From Streptomyces lateritius (GTDB taxonomy: Bacteria > Actinomycetota > Actinomycetes > Streptomycetales > Streptomycetaceae): a DNA stretch of 64,000 nucleotides. A program made the translations under genes and the position numbers. The stretch spans positions 121,688 to 185,687 of the forward strand of contig NZ_BMTO01000010.1 in NCBI RefSeq assembly GCF_014649715.1. The letters run 5' to 3'. Below the pieces are notes generated by a model, which saw only the letters and a list, made by a program, of their open reading frames with translations, made no database searches and had not been told where the DNA came from. Each line of letters begins with the position of its first letter. Positions within the stretch are counted from its first letter, which is position 1. Below are positions 24,164 through 32,405 of this stretch, piece by piece.

Positions 24164-26590
24164 TCAGGACCCCCAGGCCTCGAACTCGTAGATCCGGGCG
24201 GCCGGATCGGTGGTCTGCGTGGGGGCGGTGATCTCCAGGCGTACGTGGCGTGCGGTGGCGGTCACCGGGTGCGTCGTGGTGGCCGCCGTGTTGCCCGAGA
24301 CCGTCACGGCCGTGGTCCAGGGGTCGGCGGTGGAGCCGCGGACCTTCACGGTGAAGTCGCGGGTGTTCCAGGACGCGCTCTCGCCGCCCGCGGCCGCGTG
24401 CCGCACCGTGAAGCGGCTCAAGGAGCGGGCCGCGCCGAGGTCGACCTCCAGCCACTTGGCGGAGGTGGTGGTGCACCACTTGTCGCCGTTGCCGCCGGAG
24501 ACGGAGCCGTTGACCGCCTTGGCCGGGGTCTCGGAGGCGTTGCACTGGCCGGACGCGGTCGCGGGGCGGTTCAGGGCGAGGTTCGACTCGGTCGCGGTGG
24601 ACCAGGCGACCGTGGTGGTGGCGGCCGGGGAGCGGCCGTACTCAGCGGAGACGGCCTCGACGTCGAGCGTCGTGGTGGTCTCCGTACCGACGCGGTCGAG
24701 CTGCGGGACGAAGTAGGCGTCGTTCGGGGTGGCGCCGAGGAAGATCCGGGTGCCGTCGGCGTTGCGCCGGTACACCTCGTAGTGGTGGACCGGTCCGGGG
24801 GCGGACGCCGTCCAGGCAAGGCGCAGCGACTTGCGGGTCGGGCTCACGTCGGTGACGCCGAGGACGGTGACGCCGGTCGGCGCGGCCGCCGTGTCCACCG
24901 CGCCGTCGAAGACGGCGATCTGCCCCACCCGCACGTCGTAGGACGGCACGGAGCCGGCGGCCTGGAGGCCGATCTGCGCGATGGTCCGGCCGCTGAAGGC
25001 GGCGAGGTCCAGGGTCTTGCGCTCCCAGCCGGTGGAGGCGGTGGAACCCAGGTCGAGGGCGGTGAAGGAGGTCGGCGCGTCGGTGAAGGAGACGGCCGCC
25101 TTCAGGCCGGTGGGACCGGCTGCCGGGGTCTTCACGACCACGGACAGCTTGGTGTCGGCGGCCACCGGCAGCTTCGTCTGGTAGAGCCGGACGGTGTTGA
25201 CGGCGTCGAGGGTGCCGGTCAGGCGCAGGGAGGAGCCGCCCTCGTACGCGTCCGCGAAGTCGATCGACGGCGTGAGCTTCGCCCCGTCGGAGCTGACCAG
25301 CCAGCGGTAGGTGGGCGGTACGTCCTGGAGCGAGAGGTTGTTCCAGCCGGTCGACGAGACCCGTACGCCCGCCGAGTGGTAGAAGTCGCCCTGCCCGGCG
25401 CCGAAGGAGGTGACGAACGGCTTGGCGGTGACGGCGGAGGACTCGGCGACGTGGTGGGCGAGGCCCTTCCAGGCCGAGGTGGTCGTCGTGTTCGACGGGT
25501 CGCTGTTGGCGCCGTCCCAGTAGCGCGCCTCGCGGGTGTGGAAGTCGGCCCGGTTCGCGGCGGAGGTGTAGGTCCACTCGGGCCGGTAGATGCCGAGCGA
25601 GGTGACGTGCGGCTGCCCGGCGGGGAAGACCGAGCCCCAGGGGACGGAGGTGTTGTAGCCGTTCGCCTCGGTGTCGATGCCGGAGTACAGCTCGTACTCG
25701 CCGCGGCCCAGGCTCCGGGCGAGCGTACGGGAGGAGTCGAGGCCCGAGGCGCTCCAGCCGAAGTCCAGGAACATGGAGTCGGAGGTGCGCCGGTCGCCCT
25801 CCTGCAGGAAGGAGTCGTTGGCGGAGGTGAGGGCGTCCTGCCAGCTCACCGCGCCGGACTCGGTCATCGCGTCGTACCACATGAACTCGACCGGGCCGAG
25901 GGTCCGGGCGTAGCGCATCTCGTTGCGCAGCTCGGTGGCGAGGGCCGCGTCGCCGCCCGCGGTCTCCTGGTTGATGAACCAGCCGTCGAAGCCGTAGTAC
26001 TGGGCGACCTGCGCCAGCTTGTCGGCGACCGGGTATCTGTTCCCGGACTTCTGGGCGAAGTCTCGCACCCACTGGATCTGCCCGCCGTAGGCGGTGGGCG
26101 GAAAGAAGACGGTGCCGTAGACCTTCACGCCGTTGCGGTGGGCCGCGTCGATGACGGTCGCGTTGGGGGCGAGGATGAGGCCCTCACCGGCGGAGCCGCC
26201 CCAGAAGACGAGCTTGTCGATGTACTGCCAGTGGCCGAAGGCGTAGTGGTTCGGGTTGGTGGAGCCCTGCGCGGGGTTGTTCGAGGTGGGGCCGAAGGAG
26301 ACCAGCGAGGCGATCTTCCCCTCGCCCGCACGGGCGTTGGCGTTGGCCTTCAGCGCGGGGTCGGAGACGCGCGGCCGCAGGGGGACGCGGGAGCGGTTGA
26401 ACCGTGCGTCGGGGTCGGTGGCCGGGTCCCAGGTCAGCAGGGTGTTCGGGTGCCAGTACGAGGCGTATGGCTGGTCGCCCGCCGCCCGGTCGGCGGCGCG
26501 CGCCTCGGGGGCCGAGGGGGCGAGGGGGGTGAAGCCGAGCAGCGCGGCGATCAGCGCCGCTATCGGCAGAACGGGCAGGTGTCGTCTCAT
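24164..26590 (-). CDS. Secreted endo-beta-N-acetylglucosaminidase, GH85
   Basis: 808 aa. Signal peptide about 1-32 (ends ARA). The GH85 catalytic domain starts near PYASYWHP and runs to about 400. Its active-site phrase YYGFDGWFINQE carries the family's Asn/Glu pair, here N207 and E209. FMWYDAMTESG, LDFGWSASGL and LGIYRPEWTYTS are further family blocks. Then come a beta-sandwich (about 425-560), a fibronectin-like stretch (about 565-665) and a C-terminal F5/8 or CBM32-like carbohydrate-binding domain (ALNRPATASGQCN to YEFEAWG). It cleaves between the two core GlcNAc of N-glycans. A LacI-type operator lies in its promoter. Confidence 0.92.
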   Translation of the reverse strand: MRRHLPVLPIAALIAALLGFTPLAPSAPEARAADRAAGDQPYASYWHPNTLLTWDPATDPDARFNRSRVPLRPRVSDPALKANANARAGEGKIASLVSFGPTSNNPAQGSTNPNHYAFGHWQYIDKLVFWGGSAGEGLILAPNATVIDAAHRNGVKVYGTVFFPPTAYGGQIQWVRDFAQKSGNRYPVADKLAQVAQYYGFDGWFINQETAGGDAALATELRNEMRYARTLGPVEFMWYDAMTESGAVSWQDALTSANDSFLQEGDRRTSDSMFLDFGWSASGLDSSRTLARSLGRGEYELYSGIDTEANGYNTSVPWGSVFPAGQPHVTSLGIYRPEWTYTSAANRADFHTREARYWDGANSDPSNTTTTSAWKGLAHHVAESSAVTAKPFVTSFGAGQGDFYHSAGVRVSSTGWNNLSLQDVPPTYRWLVSSDGAKLTPSIDFADAYEGGSSLRLTGTLDAVNTVRLYQTKLPVAADTKLSVVVKTPAAGPTGLKAAVSFTDAPTSFTALDLGSTASTGWERKTLDLAAFSGRTIAQIGLQAAGSVPSYDVRVGQIAVFDGAVDTAAAPTGVTVLGVTDVSPTRKSLRLAWTASAPGPVHHYEVYRRNADGTRIFLGATPNDAYFVPQLDRVGTETTTTLDVEAVSAEYGRSPAATTTVAWSTATESNLALNRPATASGQCNASETPAKAVNGSVSGGNGDKWCTTTSAKWLEVDLGAARSLSRFTVRHAAAGGESASWNTRDFTVKVRGSTADPWTTAVTVSGNTAATTTHPVTATARHVRLEITAPTQTTDPAARIYEFEAWGS

Positions 26591-26758
26591 CCGATACTCC
26601 GGTCCAGCGGAAGGGTGGGGGTGCTGGGCGTACGGGAGGTGCGGGTGCGGCGGTACGGGGAGGGCTGCGGCGCGTGTGGTGCCGGCGCCGGCCGTCGTGC
26701 GCGAGCCGGGCCGGGCAGGCCGGGCGAGGGCGGACGGGGGCGACCGGCTCGCCCCGGG

Positions 26759-26788
26759 AGGCTAAACGGCTTTAGTTGCCCGGGTCAA
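26759..26788 (-). promoter_or_regulatory. Leftward promoter for GH85 gene
   Basis: On the minus strand TTGACC (26783-26788), an 18-base spacer and TAGCCT (26759-26764). The LacI-type palindrome fills the spacer, so bound repressor would block polymerase. It overlaps the end of the lacI gene. Confidence 0.5.
26762..26775. promoter_or_regulatory. LacI-type operator (GH85 side)
   Basis: CTAAACGGCTTTAG, a 14-bp near palindrome centred on CG, overlaps the TAA stop of lacI. It nearly equals the site at 27891-27904, including the shared flank TTTAGTTGC. LacI proteins favour a central CG. Confidence 0.7.
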
Positions 26789-27803
26789 GACCGGGTGGGA
26801 CGGTGGACTCCCGGACGGTGAGGCGGGGCGTGGGGTTCTTGACGTCGCGCGCCGCCGCCGGGTCGTCGACGACCGCGAGCAGCTCCCGCGCGACCTGCTC
26901 GCCGAGGGCGAAGGTGTCGCGGGAGAGCGCGGTGAGGGACGGGTGGACGATCCGGGCGAGCGCGGAGTCGTCGAAGGAGACGACGGACAGTTCGCCGGGG
27001 ACCGCGACGCCCATCTCGGCGGCCACACCGAGCCCGGCCACCGCCATGACGTCGCTGTCGTAGATGATCGCGGTCGGCCGCTGCGGGCGGGCCAGCAGCG
27101 CCCGGGTGGCGGCGGCGCCCTCGGCGTCGCTGAAGTCGGTCGGCAGCGAGACGGCATCGGTGAGGCCGAGGCGCTTCGCGCTGTCCCGTACGGCTCGGAT
27201 GCGGCGCTGGGTGTGCTGGAACGCCGGGAGTCCCGCGAGGTGGGCGATCCGGCGGTGGCCGAGGGCGGCGAGGTAGTCGACGATCGACACCATCGCCTCG
27301 CGGTCGTCCGCCCAGACGCTGGGCAGCCGACCGTGACGACCGGGCCCGCCGATCACGGTCGTGGGCACGCCGAGTTCCTCCAGGACCGGGATCCGCGGGT
27401 CGCGCACCTGGAGATCGACCAGGACGAAGCCGTCCACCCGGTGCTCGGAGGTCCAGCGCCGGTAGACCTCGATCTCGGCCGCCGTGTCCTCGACGACGAG
27501 CAGGTGGAGCGCGGTGCCGCGGACGGAGAGACCGGCCTGCAGACCGCTCAGCAGCTGGCTGAAGAAGGGTTCGAGGCCGATGGTCCGCGCCGGGCGGGCC
27601 AGGACCAGGCCCACCGCGCCGGCCCGGGCTCCGCCGAGGGCGCGCGCGGCGCTGTGCGGGCGCCAGTTCATCTCCTCGGCGACCCGCAGGATCCGCTCCC
27701 GGGTCGCCTCGCTGACCCCGGGTCTCCCGTTGAGCGCGAAGGAGACCGCGCCCTTGGACACCCCTGCCCGTCGGGCGATGTCGGCGATCGTCGGTCTGCC
27801 CAC
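26772..27803 (-). CDS. LacI-family transcriptional repressor of the N-glycan locus
   Basis: 343 aa from GTG 27803, with AGGAAGGGG upstream and RPTIADIARRAGVS directly after the start, as in all LacI proteins; the frame is open to 27878. The DNA-binding helix-turn-helix SKGAVSFALNGRPGVSEATRERIL and hinge helix NWRPHSAARALGGAR are clear. The sugar-binding domain follows, with DGFVLVDLQ, VWADDREAMVSIVDYLAALGHRRIAHLAG and the C-terminal SVVSFDDSALARIVHPSLTALSRD. It is divergent from the ABC importer and lies upstream of GH85; both promoters carry its likely operator. It ends in TAA, unusual for this DNA. Confidence 0.9.
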   Translation of the reverse strand: MGRPTIADIARRAGVSKGAVSFALNGRPGVSEATRERILRVAEEMNWRPHSAARALGGARAGAVGLVLARPARTIGLEPFFSQLLSGLQAGLSVRGTALHLLVVEDTAAEIEVYRRWTSEHRVDGFVLVDLQVRDPRIPVLEELGVPTTVIGGPGRHGRLPSVWADDREAMVSIVDYLAALGHRRIAHLAGLPAFQHTQRRIRAVRDSAKRLGLTDAVSLPTDFSDAEGAAATRALLARPQRPTAIIYDSDVMAVAGLGVAAEMGVAVPGELSVVSFDDSALARIVHPSLTALSRDTFALGEQVARELLAVVDDPAAARDVKNPTPRLTVRESTVPPGLDPGN

Positions 27804-27852
27804 GCGGCGCCCCTTCCTCTTCACGCTCTCGGGCACGCGCCCGCGCACTCCC

Positions 27853-27881
27853 TTGACAGCGGAGTCTAGCCGGAGCATAGT
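27853..27881 (+). promoter_or_regulatory. Rightward promoter of the ABC importer operon
   Basis: TTGACA (27853-27858), a 17-base spacer and CATAGT (27876-27881): a near-consensus housekeeping promoter, the clearest in the window. The expected start, near 27888, is next to the LacI-type operator. Confidence 0.75.
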
Positions 27882-27890
27882 CCCCCATCG

Positions 27891-27904
27891 CTAGACCGGT
27901 TTAG
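27891..27904. promoter_or_regulatory. LacI-type operator (importer side)
   Basis: CTAGACCGGTTTAG, a near-perfect 14-bp palindrome with central CG, placed at the start of transcription of the importer operon. It matches the site at 26762-26775. Confidence 0.75.
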
Positions 27905-27962
27905 TTGCTCTGTCAGCCTCCGTCGGACACCCTCCGTCAGAACAGACCGGGAGACCTCTCAC

Positions 27963-29255
27963 ATGCGTACAAGCCACTGGATACGGCTGGCCGTCGCCGC
28001 GGTCGCCGCGGCGACGCTCGTCGGCTGCGGCCTCGGCGACCCGAACGGCTCCGGCGGCACGGGCGCCGGCGACGCTTCCGCCGGGGGCGAGGTGAAGGGC
28101 AAGGTCTCGCTGCAGACCTGGGCCCTGAAACCCAAGTTCACCGCGTACATGGAGGGCGTGATCGACGCCTTCGAGAAGAAGCACCCCGGCGTCCAGGTGG
28201 AGTGGCTCGACCAGCCCGGCGAGGGCTACTCCGAGAAGGTGCTCAGCCAGGCGGCCGGCGGCACCCTGCCCGACGTGGTCAACCTCCCGCCGGACTTCGC
28301 GCTGCCGCTGGTGAAGCAGAACATGCTCCTCGACGTGGCGAAGGCCGACCCGAAGCGGGCCTCCGACTACGTCGAGGGCGGCACGGCCGCCTACCGCTTC
28401 GCCGGCCAGGACGGTACGTACGGCTACCCGTGGTACCTCAACACCGACGTGAACTACTGGAACGCGACGCTTCTCACCCGCTACGGCCTCGATCCGAAGA
28501 AGCCCCCGGCGACCCTGGACGAGCTGATCGCGGCGGCCAGGACCGTCAAGGAGAAGTCCGACGGCTCGGTCTACCTGATGAGCCGCAAGCCGGGCCTCAT
28601 GGACTTCGCCAACGCCGGGGTGAAGCTCATGTCCGACGACGGCAAGACCTTCACCTTCAACACCCCGGAGGCCGCCGCGCTCCTCGACACCTACCGGGGC
28701 GCCTTCAAGGACGGCCTGCTGCCCAAGGACGTGCTGACCGAGAAGTACGCCGGCAACGCCAAGCTGTTCACCTCCGGCACGGTCGCCTGGACGACCGCCG
28801 GCGGCAACTACATCACCTCGCTCGCGGCCGACAACCCGAGCCTCGCGCCCCAGGTGGTGTCCTCCCCCGCCATGGGCACCCCGCCGCTGTACGTCCAGGG
28901 CCTCTCCGTCTCCGGGGGAACCAAGAACCGGGCCACCGCTCTGGCGCTCGCGCGCTGGGTCACGAACGCCGAGAACCAGGCCGCCTTCGCCCGTCTCACC
29001 AGCATCTTCCCCTCGACGAAGGCCTCGGCGTCGGACGCCTTCTTCAGCAAGAGCGACGGCACCAACGCGGGCGACGCCAAGGTCACCGCCTTCAGCTCGC
29101 TCGCCGGCGCCAGGATGCTGGAGCCCGTCCAGGCCAACGACGCGATCAAGACGGTGATCAACCAGCAGATCGCCCTCGCCCTCAGCGGCCGGACCAGCTC
29201 CAAGGAGGCGCTGGACACGGCGGTCACCCGCTGCAACCAGATGCTGAAGGACTGA
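27963..29255 (+). CDS. Sugar ABC transporter substrate-binding lipoprotein
   Basis: 430 aa. The lipobox LVGC places the lipidated Cys at 22. The family-1 extracellular solute-binding fold is seen in KVSLQTWALKPKFTAYMEGVIDAFEKKHPGVQVEW, LPDVVNLPPDFALPL, YGYPWYLNTDVNYWN and GTVAWTTAGGNYITSL. RBS GGGAG lies eight bases before ATG. It is first of the importer operon. By context it should bind mannose-containing N-glycan oligosaccharides released by GH85; the ligand is inferred. Confidence 0.9.
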   Translation: MRTSHWIRLAVAAVAAATLVGCGLGDPNGSGGTGAGDASAGGEVKGKVSLQTWALKPKFTAYMEGVIDAFEKKHPGVQVEWLDQPGEGYSEKVLSQAAGGTLPDVVNLPPDFALPLVKQNMLLDVAKADPKRASDYVEGGTAAYRFAGQDGTYGYPWYLNTDVNYWNATLLTRYGLDPKKPPATLDELIAAARTVKEKSDGSVYLMSRKPGLMDFANAGVKLMSDDGKTFTFNTPEAAALLDTYRGAFKDGLLPKDVLTEKYAGNAKLFTSGTVAWTTAGGNYITSLAADNPSLAPQVVSSPAMGTPPLYVQGLSVSGGTKNRATALALARWVTNAENQAAFARLTSIFPSTKASASDAFFSKSDGTNAGDAKVTAFSSLAGARMLEPVQANDAIKTVINQQIALALSGRTSSKEALDTAVTRCNQMLKD

Positions 29256-29275
29256 AGCGCGAACGGAAGGCTCCC

Positions 29276-30160
29276 ATGACACACCGGCTCACCCACCGGC
29301 GCTGGTTCACGCCGTGGCTGCTCGCCGGGCCGGCCGTGGTCTGGCTCGCCGTCTTCAACCTGTGGCCCGCCGTCAACACGGTGATCCTGTCGTTCACCAA
29401 CGCCAAGCCCCTGGGCGGCGGCCACTTCACCGGCCTCGACAACTACGAACGTGCCCTGAGCGACGAGCAGTTGATCGACGCGCTCGTCAACAGCATCGTC
29501 TATCTCCTCGTCTGCCTGCCCCTGCTCACCCTGTTGCCGCTGCTGCTCGCGCTCCTCGTGGAGAAGAAGCTGCCGGGCATCACCTTCTTCCGCACCGCGT
29601 TCTACACCCCCGTGGTCGCCTCCGCCGTCGTGGTCGCGCTGATCTGGGGCTGGGTGCTCGACGACCGCGGCCTGGTCAACGGAGTGCTCGGGCAGCTCGG
29701 CCTGGCGGATCAGCCGGTCTCCTTCCTCACCGACCGCTGGCTGCTGCTGTTCAGCGCGATCGGACTGACGGTGTGGAAGGGCCTCGGCTACTACATGGTC
29801 ATCTATCTGTCCGCGCTCGGGAACGTGGCCCGCGAGCTGCACGAGGCCGCCGCCGTCGACGGCGCCTCCGCCGTCCGCCGGTTCTGGCACGTCACCCTGC
29901 CCGGCGTCCGGCCCGCGATGATGCTGATCTCGGTCCTGATATCCGTCTCCGCGCTGCGGGTCTTCTCCGAGCTGTACGTCCTGTCCAACGGCACCGGCGG
30001 CCCCGGCGGCCGGGACATGTCGGTGGTGATGCTCATCCAGATGTACAGCCGCGGCTTCACCGGGCACATCGGCTACGCCTCCGCCCTGAGCCTGCTCCTC
30101 TTCATGATCACCGTCGGCCCGATGCTGCTGCTCGCCCGGCTCAACCGGAAGGCGGCCTGA
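29276..30160 (+). CDS. Sugar ABC transporter permease (MalF-like)
   Basis: 294 aa from ATG 29276 (GGAAGG upstream). Six membrane helices: WLLAGPAVVWLAVFNLWP, NSIVYLLVCLPLLTLLPLLLALLV, AFYTPVVASAVVVALIWGWVL, LLLFSAIGLTVWKGLGYYMVIYL, MMLISVLISVSALRVFSELYVL and ALSLLLFMITVGPMLLLA. The EAA loop that docks the ATPase reads EAAAVDGASAVRRFWHVTLPGVRP. No ATPase gene is in the operon, so it probably shares a general MsiK-type ATPase encoded elsewhere, as is usual in Streptomyces. Confidence 0.92.
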   Translation: MTHRLTHRRWFTPWLLAGPAVVWLAVFNLWPAVNTVILSFTNAKPLGGGHFTGLDNYERALSDEQLIDALVNSIVYLLVCLPLLTLLPLLLALLVEKKLPGITFFRTAFYTPVVASAVVVALIWGWVLDDRGLVNGVLGQLGLADQPVSFLTDRWLLLFSAIGLTVWKGLGYYMVIYLSALGNVARELHEAAAVDGASAVRRFWHVTLPGVRPAMMLISVLISVSALRVFSELYVLSNGTGGPGGRDMSVVMLIQMYSRGFTGHIGYASALSLLLFMITVGPMLLLARLNRKAA

Positions 30161-30163
30161 ACC

Positions 30164-31009
30164 ATGCCCGCACGGGGATTCGGCACTCCCACGCCGGCCG
30201 GGAAGGCCGCGCGCTATCTGCTCCTCGCCCTGGTGCTGCTGCTCACGATCGGTCCGTTCCTGTGGCAGCTGTCCACCTCGCTCAAGGGCCCCGGCGAGGA
30301 CGTGTACTCCCGAACGCCGGACTTCCTGCCCGCCGCCCCTACCTTCGCCAACTACACCCAGGTCGCCGACACCATCCCGGTGTGGACCTACGCGGTCAAC
30401 TCGCTGACCGTGGCGGGGATCGCGGTCGTCGGCAACGGGGTGGGCGCCACCCTCGCCGGATTCGCGCTCTCCCGGCTGAGGTTCCGCGGCGTACGACTGG
30501 TCCTCGGCCTCTTCCTGGCCACGCTGGTGCTTCCCGGCGAGGTCACGATCGTCTCGCAGTACGTGACGGTGCGCAGCATGGGTCTGACGGACACACTGCT
30601 CGGCGTGGCCCTTCCCGGCGCGATCGCCATGCTCAACGTCCTGCTGATGTACACGGCCTTCCAGGCCGTCCCGCCGGAGCTCGACGCGGCCGCGCTCGTC
30701 GACGGTGCCGGTGTCTGGCAGCGCCTGGTCCATGTCGCCCTGCCGAACGTACGGGGCATGCTCAGCGTGGTCGTGATCTTCACCTTCATCGGTGCGTGGG
30801 ACGACTTCCTGTGGCCGCTGATCGTCCTCAACGACCCCCAGCGGTACACCCTGACCGTCGGGCTCCAGTACCTGAACGGCACGTTCGCCGCCAACCCCCG
30901 GCTGATCGCCGCGGGCACGATGATCGCCTTCCTGCCGATCGTCGCCGTCTTCGCCGCCCTCCAGCGCTTCTTCTTCAAGGGCGTCGAGGAAGGCGCCCTC
31001 AAGGGATGA
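30164..31009 (+). CDS. Sugar ABC transporter permease (MalG-like)
   Basis: 281 aa. It starts three bases after the first permease. Six helices are readable, starting with YLLLALVLLLTIGPFLWQLSTSLK and including GIAVVGNGVGATLAGFALSRL, LVLGLFLATLVLPGEVTIVSQYV and TMIAFLPIVAVFAALQRFFFKG. The EAA loop is ELDAAALVDGAGVWQRLVHVALPNVR. It pairs with the permease before it. Its stop overlaps the next start as ATGA. Confidence 0.92.
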   Translation: MPARGFGTPTPAGKAARYLLLALVLLLTIGPFLWQLSTSLKGPGEDVYSRTPDFLPAAPTFANYTQVADTIPVWTYAVNSLTVAGIAVVGNGVGATLAGFALSRLRFRGVRLVLGLFLATLVLPGEVTIVSQYVTVRSMGLTDTLLGVALPGAIAMLNVLLMYTAFQAVPPELDAAALVDGAGVWQRLVHVALPNVRGMLSVVVIFTFIGAWDDFLWPLIVLNDPQRYTLTVGLQYLNGTFAANPRLIAAGTMIAFLPIVAVFAALQRFFFKGVEEGALKG

Positions 31010-31040
31010 CCGAGGGACACGGACACCAAGGGATGACCGA
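31000..31040 (+). repeat. Short direct repeat carrying two start sites
   Basis: CAAGGGATGACCGA occurs at 31000-31013 and 31027-31040, an offset of 27 bases (nine codons). Each copy supplies AAGGG and an in-frame ATG for the GH5-like gene. Confidence 0.8.
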
Positions 31041-32343
31041 CGCAAAGGACCCGATGCCGAGCATGACCCCCTCCCAGGCCTCCCCCACCGACTCCGGCGG
31101 CGCCCCTCGCTTCGGCGTCAACTACACGCCCACGCGGGGCTGGTTCCACCACTGGCTCGACTTCGACCTCGACGCCGTCCGCGCCGACCTCGACTCCGTC
31201 GCCGCGCTGGGTCTCGACCACATCCGGGTGTTCCCGCTGTGGCCCGTCTTCCAGCCCAACCGCACCCTGGTCCGGCCCCGCGCCGTCGAGCAACTGGTCC
31301 AGCTCGTCGACGCGGCCGGCGAACGGGGACTGGACGTCGCCGTCGACGGGCTGCAGGGCCATCTGTCCAGCTTCGACTTCCGGCCGTCCTGGACGCTCAC
31401 CTGGCACCGGCGCAACATGTTCACCGACCCGGACGTGCTCGACGGCCAGGCCGCCTATCTGCGAACCCTGGCCGCTGCGCTCGCGGACCGGCCGGGCTTC
31501 ATCGGCATGACCCTGGGCAACGAGATCAACCAGTTCTCCGGCGATCCCCACCCCGACCCGGACCGGATCACCCCCGGCGAGGCCGAGGCCTGGCTCCGCC
31601 GCATGCTGGACGCCTGCGAGCGGGGGGCGCCCGGCAGGCTGCACCTGCACGCGGAATACGACGCCGCCTGGTATCGGGACGACCACCCGTTCACGCCCGC
31701 CCACGCGGCCCGACTCGGCGCGGCGACGGCCGTGCACTCCTGGGTCTTCAACGGCACCGCGCAGCGCTACGGCGCCGAGGCCCCGGCGACCGGGCTCCAC
31801 GCGGCGTACATGATCGAGCTGTCGAAGGCCTGGGCCGAGGATCCGGGCCGGCCGGTGTGGCTGCAGGAGGTCGGGGCGCCCGCCCCGCACATCGCCGCCG
31901 ACCGGGCCGCGGACTTCACCCGTACAACGGTCGCCGCGGCACTCGACTGCCCGGACCTGTGGGGTATCACCTGGTGGTGTTCCCACGACGTCGACCGCTC
32001 GCTCGCCGACTTCCCCGAGCTGGAGTACAGCCTGGGCCTGCTGACCAACGACCGGGAGGCGAAGCCGGCTGGGAGGGCCCTCGCGCGGATCGTCGAGGAC
32101 GTCCGCGAGCGCGGACACCGGGCCCGGCCGCGTACCACCGCCCTGGTCCTGGACCTGCCGGACGACGCGCCGAAGCGCTCGGTCTGCGCCCCCGGCGGGG
32201 CGTTCTTCGAGGCGTTCACGCGGCTGGCCGCCGACGGCGCCAGGCCGACGACCGTGCTGGCCGGGCGGGCCTCGGACCCGGCGCATCTGGCCGCTCGCGG
32301 TATCACCGAGACCGTGACCGTCGACGACGTCGGGCGGGCCTGA
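31006..32343 (+). CDS. GH5-like glycoside hydrolase, probable beta-mannosidase
   Basis: 445 aa from ATG 31006, coupled to the permease stop; ATG 31033 is equally possible because of a duplication. FGVNYTPTRGWFHHWLDFDLDAVRADLDSVAALGLDHIRVFPLWP is a GH5 (beta/alpha)8 opening. The acid/base is in GMTLGNEINQF (about E173) and the nucleophile in VWLQEVGAP (about E287). No signal peptide, so it is cytoplasmic. It resembles the GH5_18 beta-mannosidases that split the N-glycan core Man-beta-1,4-GlcNAc in bifidobacteria; subfamily assignment is inference from memory of motif and context. It has a C-terminal extension of ~90 residues. Confidence 0.78.
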   Translation: MTEGHGHQGMTDAKDPMPSMTPSQASPTDSGGAPRFGVNYTPTRGWFHHWLDFDLDAVRADLDSVAALGLDHIRVFPLWPVFQPNRTLVRPRAVEQLVQLVDAAGERGLDVAVDGLQGHLSSFDFRPSWTLTWHRRNMFTDPDVLDGQAAYLRTLAAALADRPGFIGMTLGNEINQFSGDPHPDPDRITPGEAEAWLRRMLDACERGAPGRLHLHAEYDAAWYRDDHPFTPAHAARLGAATAVHSWVFNGTAQRYGAEAPATGLHAAYMIELSKAWAEDPGRPVWLQEVGAPAPHIAADRAADFTRTTVAAALDCPDLWGITWWCSHDVDRSLADFPELEYSLGLLTNDREAKPAGRALARIVEDVRERGHRARPRTTALVLDLPDDAPKRSVCAPGGAFFEAFTRLAADGARPTTVLAGRASDPAHLAARGITETVTVDDVGRA

Positions 32344-32405
32344 CCCACGCCGCCCGCCCCGTCCCACCTACGCGCCAGTCCCCTCACGCGATGGAGCGAA
32401 GTGCC

